From contig CAVXOE010000017.1 of the NCBI GenBank assembly GCA_963763365.1, positions 124,001 through 188,000 on the forward strand: 64,000 nt of DNA. The letters are read 5' to 3'. Positions 53,671 through 64,000 of the stretch are shown here, piece by piece. Every line of letters starts with the position of its first letter. Positions within the stretch are counted from its first letter, which is position 1. Source of the DNA: VAZQ01 sp963763365. Its GTDB lineage: Bacteria; Pseudomonadota; Alphaproteobacteria; Rhizobiales; Xanthobacteraceae. The notes beneath the pieces are model-generated. The model searched no databases, had not been told where the DNA came from, and saw only the letters and a program-made list of their open reading frames with translations. The translations under genes were made by a program, and so were the position numbers.

Positions 53671-54423
53671 CTACTCCGCCGCCCGCACCTGCCCCGGCAC
53701 GTCGAGCGTCAGCTTGGCGGCGAGCGCATCGGCGCGGAACAACTTGACCGCGTCGAGCGACAGCTCCGCACCGCTCTTCGAGCCGAGCGCGGGCAGCTTC
53801 TTGAGCACGTCGGCGGGTGCCGTGATGATGTGGCAGCCCATCTCGTCGGCCTCGAGGACGTTGAACACTTCGCGGGTCGAGGCCCAGATGATCTCGACGT
53901 TCTTGGTGGCGCGCGCATCGCTCACGGCCTGCCGCATGATCGGACGATAGTCGATGCCGAGATCGGCGAGACGGCCGGCGAACACCGAGACGCAGGCCGG
54001 CGCCCGGCCGGCGAGCGCTTCGGTGGCGCGCGAGGCCTGCTCGCCGGTGAAGATCGCCGTTACGTTCACCTTCACGCCCTCGCCCGAGAGGGTGCGGATG
54101 GCTTCGTACAGCGCCTCGCCCTTGGTGTTCGTGACCGGCAGCTTGACGTAGACGTTCCGGCCCCATTGGGCGATGTGGCGCGCCTGCGCGACCATCTCGG
54201 GAATGTCGTCGGAAAACACCTCGAACGAGATGTGACGGTCCGGCACCGCGGCGGTGAGATCGCGGCCGTAGGCCTCGTAGTCGGCCACGCCGGCCTTGCG
54301 CAAGAGCGAGGGATTGGTGGTGAAGCCGGCGATCCAGGACTGCTGCGCCATCTCCAGGATTTGCGCCTTGTCGGCCCCGTCGGTGAACAGCTTGACCTGA
54401 AGGTCCTTGAGCCTTGCTGCCAT
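53671..54423 (-). CDS. Transaldolase (short, FSA-like form)
   Basis: A TIM-barrel aldolase of the pentose phosphate branch. The 250-residue protein begins MAARLKDLQVKLFTDGADK and has GFTTNPSLLRKAGV, the Schiff-base region NVYVKLPVTNTKG with its Lys, VTAIFTGEQA and GRLADLGIDY. It is shorter than classical TalB, so it belongs to the MipB/FSA-like transaldolase subgroup. A GGGAG ribosome site precedes the ATG at 54423. It lies 75 nt after asnB in the same direction. Confidence 0.9.
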   Translation of the reverse strand: MAARLKDLQVKLFTDGADKAQILEMAQQSWIAGFTTNPSLLRKAGVADYEAYGRDLTAAVPDRHISFEVFSDDIPEMVAQARHIAQWGRNVYVKLPVTNTKGEALYEAIRTLSGEGVKVNVTAIFTGEQASRATEALAGRAPACVSVFAGRLADLGIDYRPIMRQAVSDARATKNVEIIWASTREVFNVLEADEMGCHIITAPADVLKKLPALGSKSGAELSLDAVKLFRADALAAKLTLDVPGQVRAAE

Positions 54424-54498
54424 GTTCCCTCTCCCGGATTTATTCTTCGGTCCCACGCCGATCCTACCGCCAAATGCGGCCGTCAGGAGGCCCGTTCT

Positions 54499-56437
<1,939 letters not shown>

Positions 56438-56628
56438 CAGATATTCGGTCCCGAGATGTTCCGGTCCTGCCGCGCCCATGGGCGCAGACGACTTGTAGCG
56501 CTGGACTTGTAGCCGGTGGGCGGTACCGATGCGAGCACCCCAATCCGGCACAACCCTGTACCCGGCCGCCTCGAATGCTATCGTGACCGCGCAAATGCAA
56601 TCGAACGGGCGCGACGGCCGATCAGAAT

Positions 56629-57644
56629 ATGGGGCAGGCATTGGTCTTCGCGCTCGTCATCGCCGCGGCATTGATCCTCAGCCTCGGCCTCAATGCGCTG
56701 CTGCAGCCGTGGTTCGCCCGCTACGCGCTGGCGCATCCGAACGCGCGTTCCTCTCACCACCAGCCGACGCCGCAGGGCGGCGGCGCAGCGATCATCCTGT
56801 CCACGTTGTGGTCGCCTGGGCCTGCTTCGGGCTAAAGCCCGCAGCCCTAAACGGTCAAGGCGGCGCGTTTATCGTTCTGACCGCCGCCACCGTGCTGCTC
56901 GCGGTCGTCGGATGGATCGACGATGTCCGCACATTGCCGGCGGCGCCGCGGCTTGTGTTGCAATGCGCCGCGGCCATTGCGGTGGTAATGGCGCTTCCCG
57001 GCGAGGCGCACATCCTGCCGTACTTTCCGCTGTGGCTTGAGCGTGCCTGTCTCGTCATCGCGCTCGTCTGGTTCGTGAACCTCGTCAACTTCATGGATGG
57101 TATCGACTGGATGACGGTCGCCGAAGCCGTGCCGATTAGCGCTGCGATTGTGCTGCTCGGCTACATCGGCACGATCGAATTTTTTCCCGCGCTCGTCGCC
57201 GCTGCCTTGCTCGGCGCGGTGCTGGGCTTTGCGCCGTTCAACAGGCCGGTGGCCAAGCTCTTTCTCGGCGACGTCGGGAGCCTGCCGATCGGATTGCTGC
57301 TGGGCTGGCTACTACTCGAGCTTGCTGCCAAAGGATTTTGGGCCGCCGCTCTCCTTCTGCCGCTCTATTATCTCGCCGACGCAACACTCACGCTCGTCCG
57401 CCGGATCGCCGCCCGCGAGCCTTTCTGGCTGGCGCATCGCACGCACTTCTATCAGCGCGCCACCGATGGCGGCTTCACGGTCCCGGAGGTCGTCGCACGC
57501 GTGTTCGTGACCAATCTTGTGCTCGCGGGGCTGGCACTCGTTACCGTTACGTCTCACCGAACCGGCGTATCCCTCATGGCACTCGCCGCGGGCGGGGCCA
57601 CGGTCAGCGTGCTACTGAATGTCTTCGCTCGCGTAAATCGTTGA
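56629..57644 (+). pseudogene. WecA/MraY-like undecaprenyl-phosphate sugar-1-phosphate transferase, one frameshift
   Basis: An integral membrane initiating glycosyltransferase. The start MGQALVFALVIAAALILSLG and the conserved SSHHQPTPQGGGAAIIL are in one frame; adding one base near 56803 continues into VVAWACFGLKPAALNGQGG. Then come VGWIDDVRTLPAAPR (Asp-Asp motif), NLVNFMDGIDWM, FNRPVAKLFLGDVGSLPIG and the GHxH-like AHRTHFYQRA loop. The product would be about 338 residues with ten or so helices. It divergently faces asnB and precedes the L,D-transpeptidase, consistent with a role in starting a surface polysaccharide. Confidence 0.85.
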
Positions 57645-57801
57645 TATAGCTTGCTAAATTTCCCAGGCCCATCCCCCGTTCCAGCCCGAATACCCTGGGC
57701 GATTTGAACCAAACCCGTGCTGGCGCGACTAACGGACAGGAGCCTCGACCGGAGATCGGCCGGAACGGGCAGTCCTAGCGGTTCTGAGTGAACGGGGCGT
57801 C

Positions 57802-57906
57802 ATGCACTCCAAATTCCTGCGTCTTGGCGACTGCAATCCTGGAGCGATCGCGGTGTTCCTGATCGGGATTACCGCCGTTTCGTTGCTGGCAGTCAGCGGG
57901 TTTTAG
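57802..57906 (+). CDS. Possible 34-residue membrane peptide
   Basis: ATG at 57802 to TAG at 57904-57906 encodes a peptide with a short polar start (MHSKFLRLGDCNPGAIAV) and one hydrophobic segment (VFLIGITAVSLLAVSGF). A GGGG run lies just upstream of the ATG. Similar length and composition occur by chance in GC-rich DNA, so this is only a candidate; it is placed before the L,D-transpeptidase gene in the same direction. Confidence 0.3.
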   Translation: MHSKFLRLGDCNPGAIAVFLIGITAVSLLAVSGF

Positions 57907-57965
57907 AGCCTCCGCTCGCCTTCACTCCCGTGAAAACCGGTGCGATCCACCTGGGGAGATGTCCT

Positions 57966-59633
57966 ATGCGTCATCGCATTTTGGCGACCACCGCGCTCGC
58001 GCTGATTTTTGTCGCGGCGCTTGGCGGTGTGACGAAGAATTCCAACGAACTCGCGGCCGCGCCCGTGGCAGCGACGTTTGCCGAGCGGGCATCCATGCTG
58101 CCCGGCTTCGCGGCCGCAGTAGCGGCGAACGAGCCCACGGCGGCACCCGCTGACCTTCCCTCCGCTCCGGCGAATGCGACCGAGCAGGCCGCTCCAATCG
58201 ATCCCCTGGCAGCACTCGATCCGGCGGATCGTGCCGTCGCGGAAAAGCTGCGCGATCTTCTCGGCACGAAGCTCGACAAACTCTTTGCCGGCAAAAAGGA
58301 ACGCGCGGCGGTCGCGGCGTTCTATCAGAACCGCAATCTCGCGCCCGCTGTGGCTCGACAAGGGCGTCGAAAATGCGCGTGCCACGGCGGTCATCGCGCG
58401 ATTGAAGCGCGCCGACACCGAAGGTCTCGACCCGAGCGATTACAGGCATACGAGCTTCACCGGCCTTGGACCGGATGCGCTGGCCGAGGCGGAGCTCAAG
58501 CTGACGCAAGCTGTCCTCACCTATGCGCGGCACGTGCAGGCAGGGCGCTTTCCTTACGCCCGCGTGAGCCGCAACATCGAGCTGCCGCAGGCGGCGCCCG
58601 AACCCGCGGACGTTCTCAGCGCCATCGCGAATGCTGCCGACTGCCGGCAAGGCGCTCGACGGTCTCGCCCCTCATCAGGAGCCCTACCGCAAGCTCAAGG
58701 CGGCGCTGGCGGAGCTACGCAGCAAGCCGGGCGCGAAGGGTGAAAATGCCCGGCAGATCGAGACCATCATCGCGAACATGGAGCGGTGGCGCTGGTACCA
58801 GCGCGATCTCGGCAACGCGCACGTCCTCGTCAACCTGCCGGACTTCACGCTCAAGGTGATGCACAACGGCACGCAGGCGTGGACCACGCGCATCGTGATC
58901 GGCAAGCCCGCGATGGCGACGCCGCTGCTCAGCGAGACGATGAAATACATCACCGTCAATCCGACCTGGCACGTGCCGCAGTCGATCGTGAAGAACGAAT
59001 ATCTGCCGGCGCTGGCGCAGGATCCGACGGTGCTCGAACGCATGGGCCTGCGCGTGAGCTACAACGGCGGGCAAGTCGAGATCACCCAGCCGCCCGGCGA
59101 AGGCAACGCGCTTGGACGGATTCGCTTCAACTTCCCCAATCGCTTCTCGGTCTATCATCACGACACGCCGGACAAGAAATACTTCGCTGACGAATTCCGC
59201 GCCTACAGCCACGGCTGCATGCGCGTGCAGGATCCGGCCAAGTACGCCGAGGTTCTCCTCAACATCGCGCGCCCGCAGGAGCGGTGGACGGCGGAGAGGA
59301 TCAAGAGCATGTTCGGCAGCGCCGAACGCGATATTCAGCTGCCGACGCCAGATCTGGGTGCACCTCACCTATCAGACGGCCTTTGTCGACAACGCCGGCA
59401 AGCTGCAAATGCGCAGCGATGTCTACAATCTCGACAGCCGCACGCTCGCAGCTATCAAGCATGAGCGAAGCATCGTCGAACCGGCGGAGCCCAAGCGCGA
59501 GCAGCAGATCTCATCCGTGCCCGGCTCCAACAAGGCCGTGCGTCCCGCACGCGTCAGCACCAAATTCCAATCGGTGTCTGATGACACGTCGGACTTCATC
59601 CGCCCGGCCGTGCCGCGATCGATCTACCGCTAA
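57966..59633 (+). pseudogene. LdtD/YcbB-type L,D-transpeptidase, three frameshifts
   Basis: Crosslinks peptidoglycan stem peptides 3-3. The ATG at 57966 gives a signal peptide (RHRILATTALALIFVAALGG) and a long Ala/Pro linker. The scaffold continues after one extra C near 58352 (LWLDKGVENARATAV) and one extra T near 58640 (GKALDGLAPHQEPYRKL). The catalytic YkuD domain follows with YITVNPTWHVPQSIVKNE, VYHHDTPDKKYF and the active-site YSHGCMRVQDP, in which the nucleophile Cys is present. A third extra C near 59347 leads to QIWVHLTYQTAFVDNAG and the end. All conserved blocks are present in order, so a repaired gene of about 555 residues is likely. Confidence 0.85.
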
Positions 59634-59658
59634 AGATAAAGTTCGCAGCGCGGGCGGC

Positions 59659-61566
59659 TCAGGCCGCGGCGCCGCCGAAATCCGGCACGGCGTCACGCAA
59701 CACGCCGTAGATCACCGAGCGGTCCTCGCGGGTGAGGCCCTGTTCGAGCGCCACCAGCCAGCCGCGCATCGCGTCGAGCGACGGGCTCACCGGCCGCGCC
59801 GCGACGATGCCTTCGATGCCGACCGGCGCGGTCGGCTCCTCGCGGGCGAACAGGATTTCATGCAGCCGTTCGCCCGGCCGCACGCCCGTGAAGGCGATCT
59901 GGATGTCGCGGCCGGGCTCGAGGCCGGAGAGCCGGATCATCCGCTCGGCGAGATCGACGATCTTCACCGGCTGGCCCATGTTGAGCACGTAGACCGACAC
60001 GCCGCGGTTCTCGAGGCCGTGGCTCGCCGCCGTGACGACGAGATCGCAGGCTTCGCGGATCGTCATGAAGTAGCGCACCATGTCGCGATGCGTGACCGTG
60101 ACCGGCCCGCCGGCTTCGATCTGCGCCTTGAACTTCGGCACCACCGAGCCGTTGGAGGCGAGCACGTTGCCGAAGCGCACCGCCAGAAGCCGCATGGCGC
60201 GCGGTTGCCCGCCGCCACGCCGCGTAAGGTCGGCGTCGAGCGCCTGGCAGTACATCTCGGCAAATCGTTTTGATGCGCCGAGCACCGACACCGGCTCGAT
60301 CGCCTTGTCGGTCGAGATCATCACCATCGCGACAGCACCAGCAGCAGCAGCAGCATCAGCGACATTGACCGAGCCGAACACGTTGGTCTTGACGCCCTCG
60401 CCCCAGTCCCGTTCGAGCAGCGGCACGTGCTTGAGCGCGGCGGCATGGAACACGATGTCGGGCCGGAAATCGGCCATCAGGCGGAAGATGCGGTCGCGAT
60501 CGCGAATGTCGGCGAGGCGGCCTTCGATCTTGGCCGCGGCGCCCTTGGTCGCCAGCGTCTCGAGCACCGCATGCAGCGCGGGCTCGGAATTCTCGATCAC
60601 CAGCAGCCGCGCCGCGCCAAACGTCACGACGCGGTCGCAGATCTCGGCGCCGATCGAGCCGCCGCCGCCGGTGACGATGATCGATTTGCCCTTCACGAAT
60701 TTTTCCAGCCGCCGGTAGTCGATCTTCACGCCCGGCCGCAGCAGCAGGTCTTCGACATTGACCGGCGCCAGCCGCAGCGCCTCCCCGCCGTCGTCGAGCG
60801 AAGGCAGCCGGCTGGTCGCGAGCCCGAGCCGGCGCGCGTGCATCAGGATGGTTTCGGGCTGCGCCTCCGGCGCCAGCGCGCTCGGCGTGAGCACGATGCG
60901 GGTGACGTTGACGCCGCGGTTGGCGAGATCGGCCACCACATTCGCGAGGTCCTCGGGGTTTCCCAGCACCGAGACGCCGCGGATCGCCTGGTTGCGATCG
61001 GATGCGGACGCCGAAAGAATGCCGACCGGACGGATTTTCGTGACCGCGCCGCTTTCGATCGCGCGCAGCAGCACCTCGGCGTCGGCGGCATTGCCGAGCA
61101 CGAGAACGGGCACGGCATCGCCCGCGCGCGAATGCTGCAGCGTGCGGGTGTAGCGGAAGTGGCGGTAGAGAATGCGCGGACCGCTCAGGAAGGCGATCTG
61201 CAGAAGCCAGTAGAGCGCGATCGTGATCTTGCCGAAGAAGAACGTGCCATAGACGTTGGGCGCCAGCAGCACGTAGTCGAGCGCAAGCAGCGTCACCGCC
61301 AGCACGGTCGCGGCGCGCACGATGTTGAAGAAGTCCGGCAGCGAAATGAACCGCCATTTCGTCTTGAACAGGCCGAAATAGCCGTAGACCAGGCCGGAAT
61401 AGAGCACGAACACCGGGAGCACGACGGCGAGCAGCCGCCAGCGCTCGGCCAGATTGGCGTCTTCGAAGCGGATGACGAAAGCCGCCAGCACCGCCACCGC
61501 CGTGGCGATGAGGTCGTGGGCCAGGATGAGCCACATTCGCGGCGTGAATTTCGACAGCCCGATCAT
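59659..61566 (-). CDS. CapD/FlaA1-type nucleotide-sugar 4,6-dehydratase (membrane-bound)
   Basis: A 635-residue protein: four N-terminal membrane helices (PRMWLILAHDLIATAVAVL and following), a Rossmann-like linker domain (VLVLGNAADAEVLL), then the dehydratase domain with IIVTGGGGSIGAEICDRV, DIVFHAAALKHVPLLE and MISTDKAIEPVSVLGASKR. Members (WbpM, PglF, CapD) make 4-keto-6-deoxy-HexNAc nucleotides for capsule, O-antigen or glycosylation. The ATG at 61566 is the most family-like start. Together with asnB and the WecA-like transferase it defines a small surface-polysaccharide locus. Confidence 0.92.
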   Translation of the reverse strand: MIGLSKFTPRMWLILAHDLIATAVAVLAAFVIRFEDANLAERWRLLAVVLPVFVLYSGLVYGYFGLFKTKWRFISLPDFFNIVRAATVLAVTLLALDYVLLAPNVYGTFFFGKITIALYWLLQIAFLSGPRILYRHFRYTRTLQHSRAGDAVPVLVLGNAADAEVLLRAIESGAVTKIRPVGILSASASDRNQAIRGVSVLGNPEDLANVVADLANRGVNVTRIVLTPSALAPEAQPETILMHARRLGLATSRLPSLDDGGEALRLAPVNVEDLLLRPGVKIDYRRLEKFVKGKSIIVTGGGGSIGAEICDRVVTFGAARLLVIENSEPALHAVLETLATKGAAAKIEGRLADIRDRDRIFRLMADFRPDIVFHAAALKHVPLLERDWGEGVKTNVFGSVNVADAAAAAGAVAMVMISTDKAIEPVSVLGASKRFAEMYCQALDADLTRRGGGQPRAMRLLAVRFGNVLASNGSVVPKFKAQIEAGGPVTVTHRDMVRYFMTIREACDLVVTAASHGLENRGVSVYVLNMGQPVKIVDLAERMIRLSGLEPGRDIQIAFTGVRPGERLHEILFAREEPTAPVGIEGIVAARPVSPSLDAMRGWLVALEQGLTREDRSVIYGVLRDAVPDFGGAAA

Positions 61567-61885
61567 CGTCCCAAGAGGTGCCATCGGCGGCCAGGGGGAA
61601 CCAAGTGGCGTGCCAGCGGGTGCCAACCGGCGCTGCTGCGGCCCAATCCATACCGGCGTTTGCGGCCGGGCGCCACCTCCGGCCGGGCACCTCGTTAATG
61701 CCGCCGATTACCCATAAATTGGCACATTCGGCGCGGCATGGTGAGGGTTCAGGTCGAATTCCGCCCGCAAACCGGCAATTTCGATGGACCGCACTGTTTG
61801 GAATAGCTTTCGTGTGCACCGGCCGGTCTGTAATCTCAGGCCAGGGCGGCGCCGGCTTGCAGGCTTGGCAACAGGGTGAACTTCC
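61567..61885. other. 319-bp divergent spacer between the CapD-type gene and the lipoprotein gene
   Basis: No gene is seen. The segment near 61690-61730 is AT-richer (GATTACCCATAAATTGG) and may hold promoters; no palindromic repeat or hairpin was found. Confidence 0.4.
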
Positions 61886-62279
61886 GTGCGTGCGTATGTC
61901 CTGGCGCTGGCAGCGTCACTCGGCGGATGTTCGGCCGGGAACATGGCCCAAGGCTGGTCAGGCGGGCCGATACCGGACCTGTCGCAGCCGAACTATCAGC
62001 GCATCATCACGGACAACATCCGGACGATCTTCCCGAAGGAGAATCCTCCGGGCGAATTTGAGATTTCCGGGGTGCGCATGGTCGATCACCTCAAGGGGCC
62101 GGCCTGGCTCACCTGTCTCAAGATCGACGCGCGCGGCAAGCCGCAGCACTACGCGATCTTCATCCAGGACGGCAAGGTGATCGACGCGCGCGCGAGCATC
62201 ATGGTCGATCAGTGCCAGAAGGAATCCTACGGGCCGTTCGAGCTGCCCGGTCGCCGCGCAGAAGCCTCCCGGCACGTGA
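61886..62279 (+). CDS. Small lipoprotein, probably frameshifted at the C-terminus
   Basis: Starts with GTG at 61886, MRAYVLALAASLGGCSAGNM, a short signal with the lipobox LGGC; an in-frame stop lies 9 nt upstream. The mature part reads IITDNIRTIFPKENPPGEFEI, WLTCLKIDARGKPQHYAIFIQ and ASIMVDQCQKESYGPFELP, a conserved hypothetical family of Hyphomicrobiales envelope lipoproteins. After ELP the frame becomes Arg-rich and runs into a palindromic repeat. Removing one G near 62250 gives VAAQKPPGT and a stop at 62277-62279, a natural end. Function is unknown. Confidence 0.7.
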
Positions 62280-62320
62280 GCGGCCACGAGCGTGCCCTTG
62301 TCATCGTCCGCGACCTCCCC

Positions 62321-62396
62321 TGTCATCATCCGCGAAAGCGGATGATCCAGTCTCTCTGTGGCCTTGCCTGGGTGCCCGCTTTCGCGGGCATGACGA
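62321..62396. repeat. Palindromic repeat, TGTCATCATCCGCG family
   Basis: TGTCATCATCCGCGAAAGCGG on the left and GCCCGCTTTCGCGGGCATGACGA on the right form an imperfect palindrome. It lies between the lipoprotein gene and anmK and is non-coding. Confidence 0.8.
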
Positions 62397-62470
62397 ACGA
62401 GAATGTTGCGCGCCGGCGCAAGCCCGCCTCATGCCTGAACAGGCCGACGCTAAAAGCTGCGACGCGCCCC

Positions 62471-63596
62471 TCACTTCACAATAATCCCGCCGGTCATCGG
62501 CTTGGGCACGCCGGTCGTGGCCGGAAACGTCAGCGGCAGGCCCTTGACGGCGCGCACCGCGAGATAGGCGAAGGCCTGCGCCTCGAGCGCGTCGGCCGAC
62601 CAGCCGACATCGAGCGCGGTCTTGACCTTGGCGGGCTTGAGCCGCTCGACCAGCATCTTCATCAGGGTCGGATTGCGCGTGCCGCCGCCGGCGACGATCC
62701 AGCTCGCGGGCTTGCCCGGCAGCACCGTGGTGGCGCGCAGCGACCGCCGCGACGGTGATCGCCGTGATGGTGGCGGCGCCGTCCTCGGTGCTTTTCTCCG
62801 CGAGCCGCGCCTCGTCCGTCACCCAGTTGCGGAACTCGTTGCGGTCGAGCGATTTCGGCGGCTTGCGCGCGAAGAACGGATGGCCGAGCACGCGTTCGAC
62901 CGCCGCCTCGTCGACCTTGCCGGCCGCTGCCGTGCGCCCCTCGTCGTCCTGCATCTGGCCGGTGCGCAGCCGCAGGAAGTCGTCGATCAGCGCATTGCCG
63001 GGGCCGGTGTCGAAGGCGACGAGATCGCGCTCGCCGTCGACGAAGGTCACGTTGGCGACGCCGCCCACGTTGAGCACGCCGACCGGATGCGGCTCGCGCA
63101 GCATGCGCACCATGGCGCGATGGAACACCGGCACGACCGGCGCCCCCTGCCCTCCGGCGGCGATGTCGGCGGCGCGGAAGTCGTAGACCACCGGGATGCC
63201 GAGCCGCGTGGCGAGGGCGCCGCCGTTGCCGAGTTGCACGGTCATGCCGCGGTCCGGCCGGTGCAGGATGGTCTGGCCGTGGAAGCCCACGACCGAGACC
63301 TCGTTCGGCGGCATGCCGTTCGCGGCCAGGAACGCCTCGACCGCCTCGGCGTGCATGTCGGTGACGAGTTCCTCGGCGTCGGCCAGGATCTTCGGCCGCT
63401 CCGCGCGGTTGGCGAGGCTCAGGTTGCCGCCGGCCGCGATGGCGCGTCGCACCACCGCGCGCTCCTGCTCGCTGTAGGGCCGGTAGCCGGTCGGCCCGAC
63501 CCGGTCGATCGTCTCGCCGTCGGTGTTGAGCAGCGCCACGTCGACGCCGTCATAGGAGGTGCCGCTCATCAAACCGATGGCGCAGATGCTGGCCAT
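62471..63596 (-). pseudogene. anmK: Anhydro-N-acetylmuramic acid kinase, one frameshift
   Basis: Phosphorylates 1,6-anhydro-MurNAc during wall recycling. MASICAIGLMSGTSYDGVDVAL is the family start at 63596, followed by VVGFHGQTILHRP, VVYDFRAADIAAGGQGAP, LNVGGVANVTFVDGE and FDTGPGNALIDDFL. Removing one T near 62738 continues into TTVLPGKPASWIVAGGGTRNPTLM and LEAQAFAYLAVRAVKGLPLTFP, reaching the stop at 62471. A repaired product would be about 374 residues, normal for AnmK. It is divergent from tyrS, a pairing common in alphaproteobacteria. Confidence 0.88.
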
Positions 63597-63795
63597 AGGG
63601 GTCCTCGTGAATTGGCTGCCCCCATTGCTATACTGGTCTTGCGGGCAAGTGAACGGCCATGACGAGGCCACCACGTTTGCGGACGCGATCGTAGGCCTGG
63701 GCAGGCCGCGTCGGGGCCTGATCGCCGGCCTTTTGCGGCCTCGCGCTTGCTGCCCGAGGTCGACGCACCCGCCGCGACACGCTAAAGGGAAGCGC

Positions 63796-64000
63796 ATGAG
63801 CGCCTACAAATCCGATTTCCTGCAAGTGCTGGCCGATCGCGGCTTCATTCACCAGGTCTCCGAGCCTGAGGCGCTCGACGCGCGCGCCTGCGCCGGTCCG
63901 ATCACGGCCTATATCGGCTTCGACTGCACGGCGGCGTCGCTGCATGTCGGCTCGCTGCTGCCGATCATGATGCTCTACTGGATGCAGCAGACCGGCCACC
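63796..64000 (+). CDS. tyrS: Tyrosyl-tRNA synthetase, 5' part only
   Basis: The first 68 codons are present, from the ATG at 63796, to the window edge. The sequence MSAYKSDFLQVLADRGFIHQ and AYIGFDCTAASLHVGSLLPIMML includes the class I HIGH-type motif (HVGS) and the Tyr-specific GFD region. It is divergent from anmK. The gene continues outside the window. Confidence 0.92.
   Translation, partial: MSAYKSDFLQVLADRGFIHQVSEPEALDARACAGPITAYIGFDCTAASLHVGSLLPIMMLYWMQQTGH

Noticed and set aside
57645..57801. Possible tRNA gene between the WecA-like transferase and the L,D-transpeptidase
   Set aside because: No cloverleaf arms or GTTC-type T-loop could be placed; only scattered GC-rich runs are present.

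Overview
The window is about 64 kb of high-GC DNA carrying chromosomal genes typical of an alphaproteobacterium of the order Hyphomicrobiales. The runs nagZ-scpA-scpB-tatA-tatB-tatC and yajC-secD-secF, a CHASE-PAS-GGDEF-EAL protein, an ExoR-like Sel1 protein and several Bug-type (tripartite tricarboxylate) binding proteins suggest the Xanthobacteraceae/Bradyrhizobium neighbourhood. That placement is inference from gene content; no marker RNA gene lies in the window.

Layout. Positions 1-20.8 kb are a mostly minus-strand housekeeping block: a squalene/phytoene synthase-like end, secF, secD, yajC, a plus-strand AAA ATPase, an NlpD-like LysM/M23 lipoprotein, pcm, surE, a broken serS, a DUF2336 protein, tatC/B/A, scpB/A, nagZ, a SPOR protein, argS and dgt, with one Bug receptor inserted between argS and dgt. 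From 20.9 to 31.3 kb come an IscA/ErpA-type Fe-S protein, a second Bug receptor, an RND efflux pump with its adaptor, xth, an outer-membrane beta-barrel protein, an ExoR-like protein and ilvD. From 31.6 to 38 kb are an epimerase, a Tat-exported HAD phosphatase, a frameshifted c-di-GMP protein, a 3-methyladenine glycosylase and a GlsB-type membrane protein. From 38 to 53.2 kb lies an accessory solute-uptake and catabolism region: Bug receptors, two dihydroxyphthalate-decarboxylase-like binding proteins, an NMT1-like binding protein, an MFS carrier, a YncE-type beta-propeller, a GST and a ThDP enzyme. It is interrupted by the translation pair epmA/efp and two murein enzymes. From 53.2 to 64 kb are transaldolase, a surface-polysaccharide/cell-wall group (asnB, a WecA/MraY-like transferase, an L,D-transpeptidase, a CapD/FlaA1-type dehydratase), a lipoprotein, anmK and the start of tyrS.

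Two features stand out. First, at least fourteen single-base frameshifts break genes that are otherwise well conserved (serS, asnB, anmK, the L,D-transpeptidase, the GGDEF-EAL gene and others). Twelve are repaired by removing one base. Sequence or assembly error is the simplest reading, but it needs checking. Second, serS also carries an insert of about 150 bp with lower GC that holds six closely packed perfect inverted repeats and stop codons in every frame. Palindromic intergenic repeats of several families are scattered through the window; two copies of one family carry unrelated 39-bp hairpin inserts at the same position.

No tRNA, rRNA, CRISPR array, prophage or transposase gene was recognised.
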